Source: Marinobacterium rhizophilum DSM 18822 (GTDB lineage Bacteria; Pseudomonadota; Gammaproteobacteria; Pseudomonadales; Balneatricaceae). From it: 64,000 bases of DNA. The DNA lies in assembly GCF_000378045.1 (NCBI RefSeq), contig NZ_KB899095.1, positions 141,873 through 205,872 of the forward strand, given 5' to 3'. The notes under the pieces are model-generated. The model had not been told where the DNA came from. It saw only the letters and a list, made by a program, of their open reading frames with translations, and searched no databases. Made by a program: the position numbers and the translations under genes. Position 1 is the first letter of the stretch. Every line of letters starts with the position of its first letter. Below, piece by piece: positions 27,862-36,649 of the stretch.

Positions 27862-28027
27862 CGCCGACGCGCCTGCGTCGAGCGCTGCGTCACCGTTCGG
27901 CCGACCTTGCTCATCGGGCGCCTGTGCCACCGCCCATCAACCGCTACTCATCCCCCCGCACGCACTTTGACCGCTCCTCCCCGCTCACTCAGACCCCGTA
28001 CTGAATTGCTGCGCCCAACCCCAAAAC

Positions 28028-28041
28028 AGAAAACGTTTTCA
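28028..28041. promoter_or_regulatory. LacI-type operator 3
   Basis: AGAAAACGTTTTCA matches the palindrome at 13 of 14 positions and contains a perfect 12-bp dyad GAAAACGTTTTC. It is 73 bases (about seven helical turns) upstream of operator 4, which would allow looping. The rest of the 27862-28265 gap holds no gene. Confidence 0.7.
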
Positions 28042-28091
28042 CAAAAATAGCGCAGAAAACAAATAATCACCCACAAAACGGACAATTACTG

Positions 28092-28120
28092 TTGCATTTG
28101 TGAAAATGTTTTCATTTAAT
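28092..28120 (+). promoter_or_regulatory. Promoter with embedded LacI-type operator 4 (iolG operon)
   Basis: TTGCAT (28092-28097) and TTTAAT (28115-28120) are 17 bases apart, and the spacer ends with TGAAAATGTTTTCA (28101-28114), a 13/14 operator. The layout is the same as at 21610-21638: operator abutting the -10. The start lies about 140 bases before the iolG ATG. Confidence 0.7.
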
Positions 28121-28265
28121 AGCAGCAGGCTCATTGAGGTATCGCGACTCGACCCGGCAGGCGCTTGCGCCTAACCCGCACGACAGGCAGCGCTGCCCAG
28201 CTCACCCAACACGATCGATTCATCACAATGGTCGACTTATAACAACAAAGGATGGAGTTTCCCAG

Positions 28266-29258
28266 ATGCTTAATATTGCCTTATTCGGTGCAGGGCGCAT
28301 TGGCAGAATGCACGCCACCAACATTGCCGCCCATCCGCACGCCAGCCTGGCCTATGTATTTGATGTCAACACTGCGGTCGCCCAGGACGTTGCCTCCCAA
28401 TACGGCGCAACCGCTATTGAAACCGTTGAACAGGCCCTGGCTGACCCCAAGGTCCAGGCCATCCTGATAGCCACGCCCACAGACACCCACGTTGACCTCA
28501 TCATTCGCGCTGCCAAGTCCGGCAAAGCCATTCTGTGCGAAAAGCCGATCGATCTGGATATCACCAAAGTCGATCGCTGCCTGGACGAAATACAAGACTG
28601 TGATGTGCCAATTCAGATGGGCTTTAACCGTCGTTTCGACCCCAGCCACAAAGCTGTGGAACGCGCGGTTCAAAGCGGTGAGATGGGCCAGCTTGAAAGT
28701 CTGATCATCACCAGCCGGGACCCTGGGCTGCCGCCGGCGGAATACCTCAAACATTCGGGCGGCCTGTTCCGCGACATGATGATCCATGACTTCGACATGG
28801 CGCGTTACATCATGAACGATACGCCTGTGTCGATCAGTGTCATGGGCGGAGTCCTGGTCGACAGGGAGCTGAGCCGTTTCGGCGATGTTGATACAGCCAT
28901 GGCCATCATCCAGTTTGCCTCAGGCGCACTGTGCCACATCAACTGCTCGCGCCGCGCGGTCTATGGCTATGACCAGCGTATCGAGGCCTTTGGCTCGGCG
29001 GGCATGATTCTGTCCAACAACCAGACCCCCACCTCGGTCACACGCCATACGGCAACCGCCACCTCTGCCCGTGAGCCACTGCAGGACTTCTTTATCACCC
29101 GCTACCACGACTCCTACAGACTGCAGCTCGATGCCTTTATCGCCGCCGTGACTGAAGGCAAGCCGGTATCGCCGTCGTTTCAGGATGGCAGGCTTGCGCT
29201 GCTCATGGCCAATGCGGCCCAGCAGTCCCTGGAAACAGGACAAATCGTCAAACTGTAA
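28266..29258 (+). CDS. iolG: Inositol 2-dehydrogenase IolG
   Basis: A 330-residue Gfo/Idh/MocA dehydrogenase, the standard length for IolG. It oxidises myo-inositol to 2-keto-myo-inositol with NAD+. The N-terminal Rossmann motif is GAGRIGRMHATNI; AILCEKPIDLD carries the catalytic lysine near residue 97; DMMIHDFDMARYI supplies the Asp-His pair; and the C-terminal QLDAFIAAVTEGKPVSPSFQDG is characteristic. The start at 28266 follows GGAG at 8 bases. It is the first gene of a six-gene rightward operon controlled by operators 3 and 4. Confidence 0.93.
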   Translation: MLNIALFGAGRIGRMHATNIAAHPHASLAYVFDVNTAVAQDVASQYGATAIETVEQALADPKVQAILIATPTDTHVDLIIRAAKSGKAILCEKPIDLDITKVDRCLDEIQDCDVPIQMGFNRRFDPSHKAVERAVQSGEMGQLESLIITSRDPGLPPAEYLKHSGGLFRDMMIHDFDMARYIMNDTPVSISVMGGVLVDRELSRFGDVDTAMAIIQFASGALCHINCSRRAVYGYDQRIEAFGSAGMILSNNQTPTSVTRHTATATSAREPLQDFFITRYHDSYRLQLDAFIAAVTEGKPVSPSFQDGRLALLMANAAQQSLETGQIVKL

Positions 29259-29391
29259 CGCCAGCCGCGCCTCGCCAGCCACCGCCGTGCGAACCCGGAC
29301 AGACGGGGTCGCGCAACGGGGCAAAACCCAGCCGCGCTGTCCCGCTATTCGTTTGAGCGCCGCGGCCTCAAACGCCACAGGAGAAACCTAG

Positions 29392-30597
29392 ATGACCAGC
29401 AACCCAGTCATGAAGAAACTCGGACGCCGCCTGCGCCTGGGTGTTATTGGCGGCGGCCCGGGCTCCTTTATCGGCAACGTACATCGCGGCGCAGCCGTGC
29501 TTGAGGAAATGTATGAAGTGGTCGCAGGGGTGCTGTCATCCGACCCTGAGCGTTCGCTGTCTGCGGCCAAGGAGCTGGGCATTGCTCGCGCCTACAGCAG
29601 CGCTGAGCAAATGTTCGCGGCAGAAGCGGATCGCGCCGACGGCATGGACCTTGTCGCCATCATGACACCGAACAACAGCCACTACACACTTGCCTGCCAG
29701 GCACTGGAAGCCGGTTTTCACGTCATGTGTGAAAAACCCCTGACCAACGATCTGGACGAAGCCCAGGATCTGGTCAAACGGGTTCAAGCCTCGGATCGCC
29801 AGTTCTGCGTCGCTTACGGCTATACGGGTTACCCCATGGTGCGGCAGGCCCGCGCCATGATTGAGGCCGGTGAACTGGGCGAGATCCGCATGATTCAGTG
29901 TGAATATGTGCAGGGGCACCTCGCCGAGCTGACCGCATCCGAACAGCGGGGGCAGAACTGGCACATGGACCCGGCCGTAGCCGGCCCCTCCCTCATCCTG
30001 GGCGACATTGCGACCCACTCCTACCACCTGGCGTCCTATGTCAGCGGCATGGAGCCGGCACAGATCAATGCGGATGTAACCACGGTTGTACCTGGGCGCG
30101 AAGCCCATGACTACGCCGGCATTCAGCTGCGCTATGCCAATGGTGCCCGCGGCATGCTGTGGATAACACAGGCGGCGGCCGGTGCCACCCACGGTCTTTA
30201 CCTGCGCATTTTCGGCAGCAAGGGTGGGCTCGAATGGCATCAGGAACAGCCCAATGAGCTGCTCTATCGGCGCCTGAATGCACCCGCGACCACCTATACC
30301 AAGGGTGGGCCGGGCCTGAGCGAGGCGGCGAATCGCGTCACGCGCATAGCCATCGGTCATCCGGAGGGCTATCGCGAAGCCTTTGCCAATCTGTACTCCG
30401 ACCTCGCCGAAGCCATAGTCGCCACCGAGACAGCCAGCGCGCCTGAGCCGCTGTCGCTCTGGTACCCCAATGAGCAGGACGGCGCCAGCGGCGTGCGTTT
30501 TGTACAGGCGGCCCTGCGCTCCAGCGAGAATGACGGAAGCTGGGAGCCCTGCGGCCCGGACCTTCAGGCCCGCATGCCGCTGCCAGATCACCGATGA
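29392..30597 (+). CDS. Gfo/Idh/MocA-family oxidoreductase (long form)
   Basis: A 401-residue dehydrogenase related to the one at 18381-19547. It shows the Rossmann motif GVIGGGPGSFIGNVHRGAA, VMCEKPLTNDLDEA with the catalytic lysine, YGYTGYPMVRQAR and GDIATHSYHLASYVSG. The two long-form proteins share segments such as MFAAEA, NNSHY/NCSHY and LWYPN/LWYPD. It follows iolG by 133 bases and precedes the dehydratase by 25, so it belongs to the operon. It probably acts on a second position or stereoisomer of the cyclitol, or on a sugar; the substrate is unknown. Confidence 0.87.
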   Translation: MTSNPVMKKLGRRLRLGVIGGGPGSFIGNVHRGAAVLEEMYEVVAGVLSSDPERSLSAAKELGIARAYSSAEQMFAAEADRADGMDLVAIMTPNNSHYTLACQALEAGFHVMCEKPLTNDLDEAQDLVKRVQASDRQFCVAYGYTGYPMVRQARAMIEAGELGEIRMIQCEYVQGHLAELTASEQRGQNWHMDPAVAGPSLILGDIATHSYHLASYVSGMEPAQINADVTTVVPGREAHDYAGIQLRYANGARGMLWITQAAAGATHGLYLRIFGSKGGLEWHQEQPNELLYRRLNAPATTYTKGGPGLSEAANRVTRIAIGHPEGYREAFANLYSDLAEAIVATETASAPEPLSLWYPNEQDGASGVRFVQAALRSSENDGSWEPCGPDLQARMPLPDHR

Positions 30598-30622
30598 ACA
30601 AGGCGATTAACAAGGTAAAGCC

Positions 30623-32359
30623 ATGACTAATACACATAAAAAAAAGCCGGAAGATCTGCGCAGTAACCGCTGGTTTGGTCCTGACGACCTGCGTTCCTTT
30701 GGCCACCGTTCACGCGCCAAACAGATGGGCTACTGGAGCGAGGAATTTGTCGGGCGCCCGATCATCGGCATCGTCAATACCTGGAACGACCTCAATACCT
30801 GCCATTCGCATTTCCCCGAGCGCATCAAGGACATCAAGCGCGGCATCACCGCGGCCGGCGGATTTCCCGTCGAGCTACCCGCGCTCTCGCTCGGCGAACA
30901 GCTGATGAAGCCCAGCGCCATGATGTATCGAAACCTGCTTGCCATGGAGGTCGAGGAAACCCTGCGCAGCTATCCCATAGACGGCGCCGTGGTCATGGGC
31001 GGCTGCGACAAGACAACGCCGGGCGTGCTGATGGGCGCTGCCTCGATGAACCTCCCGACAATCTATGTCCCGGCCGGGCCCATGCTGCGTGGCAACTGGC
31101 GCGGCAAGGCGCTGGGCAGCGGCACCGATGTCTGGAAATACTGGGATGAGCGTCGCATCGGCAATGTCAGCGATGAAACCTGGTCCGGCATTGAAGACGG
31201 CATTGCCCGCTCGCCCGGCACCTGCATGACCATGGGGACCGCCGCCACCCTGATGTCCATCGCCGAGGCGCTGGGCATGTGTCTGCCGGGGGCCTCCTGT
31301 ATTCCGGCCGTCGATTCGAACCACAACCGCATGTGCTACGCCAGCGGTGCCCGGGCGGTGGAGATGGTATGGGAAGACCTGAAGCCCACCGACATCCTGA
31401 CCGCCGAGGCATTCGATAACGCCATTGCCGTCGACATGGCCATTGGTGGCTCTACCAACGCCATAATCCACCTGATTGCACTGGCCAAGCGTGTCGGCGT
31501 GCCGCTGGATCTGGAGCACTTCGATCGCATCGCCGCCGGTGTTCCTCTGCTGGCATGCATCCAACCCTCCGGCGAATATCTGATGGAGGATTTCTACTAT
31601 GCCGGCGGCCTGCCTGCGCTGATGGCACAGCTGAAATCACGCCTGCACCTGAACGTCGTTACCGTGAATGGCAGCACCCTGAAAGACAATATCAAGGATG
31701 CCGAAGTCTGGCGCCCGGAAGTTATTCGCTCGCTGGATAACCCGGTGCAGGAAGCCGGCGGTACTGCGGTGCTGCGCGGTACCCTGGCCCCCGGCGGCGC
31801 CATCATCAAGCCGACCGCAGCCGACCCACGGCTGTTAAAACACAGCGGCCCAGCACTGGTGTTTGAAAGCATCGCCGAGCTTAAGGCCCATATCGATGAC
31901 GACGACCTCGATGTAACCGCCGATACCGTACTGGTGATGCAAAACGGCGGCCCTGTCGGCGGGCCCGGCTTGCCCGAATGGGGCATGCTGCCGATACCGA
32001 AAAAACTGCTCGAACAGGGCGTGCGCGACATGGTGCGTATCTCGGATTCACGCATGAGCGGCACCAGCTATGGCGCTTGCATTTTGCATGTATCACCTGA
32101 ATCCGCGGTGGGTGGGCCCCTGGCACTGGTACAGACCGGCGACATCATTGAAGTCGATGTGAGCGAGCGCCGCCTCGATTTAATGGTGGCCCCTGCGGAG
32201 CTGGAGCGCCGGCGCAGCGCTTGGAAAGCGCCGACCCCACGCCATACCCATGGCTACGCCTCGCTTTACCGTGCCCATGTCACTCAGGCCGATCAGGGCT
32301 GTGATTTCGACTTTATGAACGGTGCCCCCGGCTCAACGCCGGAGCCGGACATCTACTGA
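30623..32359 (+). CDS. IlvD/Edd-family sugar-acid dehydratase (arabinonate/xylonate type)
   Basis: A 578-residue iron-sulfur dehydratase. The cluster ligands are visible in NDLNTCHSHF, VMGGCDKTTPG and SCIPAVDSNHNRMCYASGAR. Other landmarks are DMAIGGSTNAIIHLIALAKR, LAPGGAIIKPTAA and MVRISDSRMSGTSYGACILHVSPES. The MTNTHKKKPEDLRSNRWF start and length match sugar-acid dehydratases acting on L-arabinonate or D-xylonate, rather than branched-chain IlvD. It would turn an aldonate into a 2-keto-3-deoxy acid. It is followed 10 bases later by a lactonase and then by an aldolase, which together form a non-phosphorylative pathway. Confidence 0.9.
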   Translation: MTNTHKKKPEDLRSNRWFGPDDLRSFGHRSRAKQMGYWSEEFVGRPIIGIVNTWNDLNTCHSHFPERIKDIKRGITAAGGFPVELPALSLGEQLMKPSAMMYRNLLAMEVEETLRSYPIDGAVVMGGCDKTTPGVLMGAASMNLPTIYVPAGPMLRGNWRGKALGSGTDVWKYWDERRIGNVSDETWSGIEDGIARSPGTCMTMGTAATLMSIAEALGMCLPGASCIPAVDSNHNRMCYASGARAVEMVWEDLKPTDILTAEAFDNAIAVDMAIGGSTNAIIHLIALAKRVGVPLDLEHFDRIAAGVPLLACIQPSGEYLMEDFYYAGGLPALMAQLKSRLHLNVVTVNGSTLKDNIKDAEVWRPEVIRSLDNPVQEAGGTAVLRGTLAPGGAIIKPTAADPRLLKHSGPALVFESIAELKAHIDDDDLDVTADTVLVMQNGGPVGGPGLPEWGMLPIPKKLLEQGVRDMVRISDSRMSGTSYGACILHVSPESAVGGPLALVQTGDIIEVDVSERRLDLMVAPAELERRRSAWKAPTPRHTHGYASLYRAHVTQADQGCDFDFMNGAPGSTPEPDIY

Positions 32360-32369
32360 GGAATCAGCC

Positions 32370-33254
32370 ATGAGCGCTATCACCTGCGTGCTGGATGCCA
32401 AAGCGCAACTGGGGGAATCACCGGTCTGGTGTGCCCAGTCGCAAACCCTGTTCTGGGCGGACTTGCTGGCGCCCGCCATCCACAGTTTCACACCGGCCAG
32501 TGGCGCGTCCCGCCACTGGCCGATGCCGGAAACCCTGGGCTCCTTCGGCCTCTGTGAGCAGGGTGGCGCTGTGGTGGCACTGCGCTCCGGGCTCTATCAC
32601 TTTGACTTTGAACGCCAGCGGCTGCGTCTGATCAATGTGCCAGCGGGAGAGCCCAAGACCCAGACCCGCTTCAACGATGGCAAGGTATCGCCGGACGGGC
32701 GCTTCTTTGTCGGCACCATGGATGAGCAGCAAAAAAGCCGGCCTCTTGGCGCGCTCTATCGGCTGGACCCCGATGGCAGCAGCCACAAGGTGCTGGACGA
32801 ACTGATCGTTTCCAATGGACTGGCCTGGAGCCCCGACGGCCAAACCCTCTATCACGCCGACACCCGCGCGAACACAATATGGGCATGGGACTATAGCGCG
32901 CTGGATGGCAGCCTCAGCCACAAGCGGCAACTGGTGCGTACCGACAGCGCCATGCATGGCATGCCCGATGGCGGCGCGACCGATATGGAGGGTTATTACT
33001 GGAGCGCCGGTGTCTTTGCCGGGGTACTGAATCGCTGGTCCCCCGATGGCAGGCTTGATCGGCAGATTGCAGTCCCCTGCCAGACCCCGACCATGCCCTG
33101 CTTCGGCGGGCCGGACATGAAAACCCTGTATCTCACCTCGTTAAGTACCGGCCTGCAGCCACAGGCGCTGAAAGATTACCCGCAGGCGGGCGGCATTTTC
33201 GCCCTGCGTGTCGATGTGCCCGGCGTTCCCATCGCAAAATTCGGTGGCGGCTAA
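32370..33254 (+). CDS. SMP-30/gluconolactonase-family lactonase
   Basis: A 294-residue six-bladed beta-propeller hydrolase. The family signatures AQLGESPVWCAQ, FADLLAP-like WADLLAPAIH, RFNDGKVSPDGRFFVGTMDEQ and SNGLAWSPDGQTLYHADT provide the divalent metal ligands (Glu, Asn, Asp). It should hydrolyse the aldonolactone made by a sugar 1-dehydrogenase to the aldonate for the dehydratase encoded upstream. The start at 32370 follows GAGGA and the gene lies 10 bases after the dehydratase stop; an earlier in-frame ATG lies within the dehydratase gene. Confidence 0.92.
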   Translation: MSAITCVLDAKAQLGESPVWCAQSQTLFWADLLAPAIHSFTPASGASRHWPMPETLGSFGLCEQGGAVVALRSGLYHFDFERQRLRLINVPAGEPKTQTRFNDGKVSPDGRFFVGTMDEQQKSRPLGALYRLDPDGSSHKVLDELIVSNGLAWSPDGQTLYHADTRANTIWAWDYSALDGSLSHKRQLVRTDSAMHGMPDGGATDMEGYYWSAGVFAGVLNRWSPDGRLDRQIAVPCQTPTMPCFGGPDMKTLYLTSLSTGLQPQALKDYPQAGGIFALRVDVPGVPIAKFGGG

Positions 33255-33275
33255 CCCACCACCAGGAGAGCTTTC

Positions 33276-34061
33276 ATGCGCGCAAACCAACTCAGAGCCA
33301 TCTGGCAGTCCGGTGGCTGCGTCATTAACAGCTGGCTGTCATTACCCAGCAGTTTCGCCGCCGAAACTATGGCACATCAGGGCTGGGACAGTCTGACCAT
33401 CGATATGCAGCACGGGCTTATCGACTACCAGAGCGCCCTGCAGATGCTCACGGCCATATCAACCACACGGGCAGTGCCCATTGTGCGTGTACCTTGGCTG
33501 GACCCGGGTTTCCTGATGAAAACCCTCGATGCCGGTGCCTATGCCGTCATCTGCCCGATGATCAATACCCGGGCGGATGCCGAACTGCTGGTCAGTGCCA
33601 CCCGCTATCCGCCCCAGGGCACGCGGAGTTATGGACCCATCAGGGCCTTTCTCTATGGCGGTGCCGATTACCCGGCACAGGCCAACGACACCATAGTGCG
33701 CTTCGCGATGATCGAAACCCTGGAAGCACTGGAAAACCTGGACGATATTCTGTCTGTCGAGGGCCTGGATGCGGTCTATATAGGCCCGGCGGACCTGTCC
33801 AGCGCCCTGGGCTACGCGCCACAATTTGATCCCGTCGAGCCCACCGTCGTGGATGCTATTGATCATATTCTGGCGCGCGCCAAGGCCCATGGCGTTATCG
33901 CCGGCATCCACAACGGTACGCCCCAATATGCACAACAGATGATCGACAAGGGATTCCAGTTTGTCACCATCGGATCCGATGTGCGCATGCTGGCGTCGGG
34001 CTCCAAACAGATCCTCAAACACTTTAATCCGGCGGGCAACGACGCTCCCGCCGTTTATTAA
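33276..34061 (+). CDS. HpcH/HpaI-family class II pyruvate aldolase
   Basis: A 261-residue metal-dependent aldolase. Landmarks are TIDMQHGLIDYQSALQML, MKTLDAGAYAVICPMINTRADAELLV, GTRSYGPIRA, MIETLEALENLDDI (metal glutamate) and YIGPADLSSALGY (metal aspartate). Family members cleave 2-keto-3-deoxy acids to pyruvate and an aldehyde. The gene lies 21 bases after the lactonase gene. With the dehydratase it would complete a route from aldonate to pyruvate plus a short aldehyde such as glycolaldehyde or lactaldehyde; the chain length is not determined by the sequence. Confidence 0.92.
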   Translation: MRANQLRAIWQSGGCVINSWLSLPSSFAAETMAHQGWDSLTIDMQHGLIDYQSALQMLTAISTTRAVPIVRVPWLDPGFLMKTLDAGAYAVICPMINTRADAELLVSATRYPPQGTRSYGPIRAFLYGGADYPAQANDTIVRFAMIETLEALENLDDILSVEGLDAVYIGPADLSSALGYAPQFDPVEPTVVDAIDHILARAKAHGVIAGIHNGTPQYAQQMIDKGFQFVTIGSDVRMLASGSKQILKHFNPAGNDAPAVY

Positions 34062-34133
34062 CTTGGCGCAGCACACACACCCAACCGTTTCTGGCGTGCA
34101 GCCCGATAGACAAGACCGACCTGGAGACCCGAT

Positions 34134-34904
34134 ATGAGCACTGAATACAGCCGCTATCCCAGCCTGAAAGACCGGACTGTCTTTATCACCGGCGGTGCTA
34201 CAGGCATAGGGGCTTCCATGGTGGAGCATTTTGTCGCCCAGGGATCCAAGGTCTGCTTTGTCGATATCGATCAGGCGGCCGCGAATGAACTCTGTACACA
34301 GCTTGCCGGCAGCGGCAGCTGGGACCCGCTGTTTATCGCCTGCGACCTGACCGACATACCCGCACTACAACAGGCGATAGCAACGGCCAGTGAAACCCTG
34401 GGGCCCATCCGCGTGCTGGTCAACAATGCCGCACAGGATACCCGGTACGCTTTCAAGGATATCGACGTTGCCGCCTGGGATGCGATGCAGGCAGTGAATT
34501 TGCGCCATGTGTTTTTTGCCTGCCAGGCGGTTCACGACGACATGACCGCCAACGGCGGCGGTTCAATCATCAACTTCAGCTCGCCGAGCTTTATGCGCCG
34601 CTCCGCCAACATATCCCCCTACGCCACCGCCAAGGCTGGCACTATCGGCCTGACGCGAACCCTGTCTCGTGATCTGGGACACTCGAACATCAGGGTTAAT
34701 ACGGTACTGCCGGGCTGGGTCATCACGCCGCGCCAGAAGGATCTCTGGTGGGATGCCAAACTGGAGCAGGAAGTACTGGCCAATCAGAGCCTGCATCAGA
34801 AACTTGAGCCCGGTGATGTATCCCGCATGGTGCTGTTTCTAGCCGCCGATGACAGCAAAATGATCACCGCTCAGACCTATATAGTTGATGGTGGCCTTGT
34901 TTGA
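34134..34904 (+). CDS. SDR-family sugar (acid) dehydrogenase
   Basis: A 256-residue classical short-chain dehydrogenase. The cofactor motif FITGGATGIGASMVEHF, the Asp in CFVDIDQAA favouring NAD+, NNAAQDTRY, the catalytic Ser in IINFSSPSF and the YATAK catalytic Tyr-Lys are all present. It resembles sugar 1-dehydrogenases of the L-arabinose, D-xylose and L-fucose oxidative routes, so it may form the lactone used by the lactonase encoded two genes earlier. Oxidation of a 2-keto-3-deoxy acid is the alternative. It is the last gene of the iolG operon. Confidence 0.9.
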   Translation: MSTEYSRYPSLKDRTVFITGGATGIGASMVEHFVAQGSKVCFVDIDQAAANELCTQLAGSGSWDPLFIACDLTDIPALQQAIATASETLGPIRVLVNNAAQDTRYAFKDIDVAAWDAMQAVNLRHVFFACQAVHDDMTANGGGSIINFSSPSFMRRSANISPYATAKAGTIGLTRTLSRDLGHSNIRVNTVLPGWVITPRQKDLWWDAKLEQEVLANQSLHQKLEPGDVSRMVLFLAADDSKMITAQTYIVDGGLV

Positions 34905-34922
34905 GCGCACAAAGCCCGCAGC

Positions 34923-34952
34923 AAAAAAACCGGCGCTGCTAAGGCGCCGGTT
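34923..34952 (-). terminator. Terminator of the YjiH-type gene, possibly bidirectional
   Basis: AACCGGCGC (34928-34936) pairs with GCGCCGGTT (34944-34952). On the minus strand the stem is followed by seven T residues (complement of 34923-34929), which fits termination of the leftward gene ending at 35004. It may also stop the SDR transcript. Confidence 0.75.
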
Positions 34953-35003
34953 GAGGTGAGCGATGACGACAGCGGGAGCTAATCCCCAATGCCGCCCCTG
35001 ACG

Positions 35004-36410
35004 CTAGGCTCTAAACACGACCAGATGGGCAATCAGCGCGATAACGGGGAGTGAAATCGCGGTTCTTACCAGAAAGATTTTTACCAGATCAAAGAACCCC
35101 AGTGGAATCCGCGATTTAAGAATCAGTACCCCGACCTCCGACATATAGATCAGCTGTGTGATGGACACGGAAATAATCACAAAGCGCGTCAGCTCGCTCT
35201 CGATCCCTGCAGCCACCACGGCGGGCAGGAACATCTCGGCGAAGCCCAGCAGCAAAGCCGGCGCGGCCTTGTCTGCTTCAGGCAACTGCAGCAACTCCAG
35301 CACCGGGATCAGCGGGTAAGACAGCCAGGTCATGATCGGCGTGAACTCGGCGATCACCAGCCCTGCGGTGGCAATTGCCATCAGCGCCGGCATAAGCCCA
35401 AACCAGATATCGGCAATGTTCTGCAGCGCGGATTTCACCAGGGCACCAGGCCCTGGCGCATTGCGCGCCTTGTTCATCGCCTGTTTCAGGCCCCAGGCAA
35501 ACAGGGTACTGCCAGCCGGCACTTCTTCATTCAGCTGCTTGCCGCCCGGCGGGTAATAGTCATGCCCCATGCGCGATAATGGCGGTAGGCGCGGCACTAT
35601 CATCGCCGCCACTACACCGGCCGCCACCACGGTCAGGTAATACTCGATAAACAGATGACCCAGACCCACAAACTCGGCGATCACCAGGGTGAAGGGCACA
35701 GACACTATGGAAAAATTAGTGGCAATGACCGCCGCGTCCCTGGCCGAATAATAGCCCCGCTCATACTGTTGCGAGGTAATCAGCACGCCCACAGCCGCCG
35801 ATGAAAGCCAGGATGCTGTGGCATCAATGGAGGCGCGCCCGGGAATACAGAACAGCTTGCGAAATATATTGCGAAACAGCGTACCCACCAGCTCCATCAG
35901 GCCGTAGTCCGTGAGTAATGGCAGTAACAGGGCCGCAAAAAGGAAAATGGTGACTATGGCCGTCGCCAGATCATTCAGTACCACCTGCCCGGTGCGGCTC
36001 GACCAGATCCATTGCGGGCCGGCCTGGAAGTAAATCAGCAGCGTCGTCACCAAACCGCCCAGGCGCAACAGCAACCAAGGCATGCTGACCCTGAACAGCT
36101 CCGCCATAAACGACTCCGGTTTTACCCAGGCTGGCCGCAACAGCGTGATCCAGGTACTCAGCAACGCTGAAATACCCACAATGATCACCACCAGCAGGAT
36201 CATATAGTTCGTCAGCGCGGTCTTGAGCTCCGTTGCCAGAACCGCCATCAATATAGTGATCTGCCCATCCACTTCGATGGGAAACAGGAAAGCCAGTACT
36301 CCTATGAGTGACGGCACCAGAAACTTGCACAGGAGCCCATAATTGAACCCCTCAGCCTGGCGTTGAGTATCGCCCCCAACGCCCAAACCATGATTACCTT
36401 CGTTTGCCAT
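35004..36410 (-). CDS. YjiH-type membrane transporter (nucleoside-recognition/gate domain)
   Basis: A 468-residue polytopic membrane protein with about ten to twelve hydrophobic segments. Landmarks are FLVPSLIGVLAFLFPIEVDGQITI near the N-terminus, ASWLSSAAVGVLITSQQYERGYYSARDAAVIATNFSIVS (gate-like region), and LLLGFAEMFLPAVVAAGIESELTRFVIISVSITQLIYMSEVG. This is the YjiH family, whose transported substrates are not settled. It lies downstream of an agmatinase-family gene on the same strand, separated by a 183-bp inserted repeat, and a LysR gene is divergent. A guanidino compound or its amine product is therefore a reasonable substrate guess. Confidence 0.82.
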   Translation of the reverse strand: MANEGNHGLGVGGDTQRQAEGFNYGLLCKFLVPSLIGVLAFLFPIEVDGQITILMAVLATELKTALTNYMILLVVIIVGISALLSTWITLLRPAWVKPESFMAELFRVSMPWLLLRLGGLVTTLLIYFQAGPQWIWSSRTGQVVLNDLATAIVTIFLFAALLLPLLTDYGLMELVGTLFRNIFRKLFCIPGRASIDATASWLSSAAVGVLITSQQYERGYYSARDAAVIATNFSIVSVPFTLVIAEFVGLGHLFIEYYLTVVAAGVVAAMIVPRLPPLSRMGHDYYPPGGKQLNEEVPAGSTLFAWGLKQAMNKARNAPGPGALVKSALQNIADIWFGLMPALMAIATAGLVIAEFTPIMTWLSYPLIPVLELLQLPEADKAAPALLLGFAEMFLPAVVAAGIESELTRFVIISVSITQLIYMSEVGVLILKSRIPLGFFDLVKIFLVRTAISLPVIALIAHLVVFRA

Positions 36411-36466
36411 GTTTCGCCCCTATTATAATTATTAGCAAATGACGCTATTACACTGGAACCTGACTG

Positions 36467-36649
36467 CTAGCAGCCTGTCGGACTTGGCCGATCGTAACGA
36501 GGGAAAGACCGGTTTGCGGCAGTTTTTGAGCTCTTTTGAGGCGAATAGTGGTTCTATTTAACAAAAAAGAACTCAGAAAATGACCCCTCTTTACTGGAGA
36601 GAATCGGCTTTTCCGCAGTAGATCAGTGGTAAATCCGACAGGCTGCTAG
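36467..36649. mobile_element. MITE-like element, copy 1
   Basis: A 183-bp segment bounded by CTAGCAGCCTGTCGGACTT (36467-36485) and AAATCCGACAGGCTGCTAG (36631-36649), which are inverted repeats matching at 18 of 19 positions. The interior has no coding frame. An inverted, longer relative lies at 62047-62337 and shares interior stretches such as AGTGGTTCTATTTAACA and GGCTTTTCCGCA. The right end overlaps the stop codon of the ureohydrolase gene (TAG lies within the terminal CTAG). The structure fits a non-autonomous transposable element. Confidence 0.75.

Noticed and set aside
36467-36649. Insertion sequence with transposase
   Set aside because: Terminal inverted repeats are present but the 183-bp interior cannot encode a transposase; treated as MITE-like.
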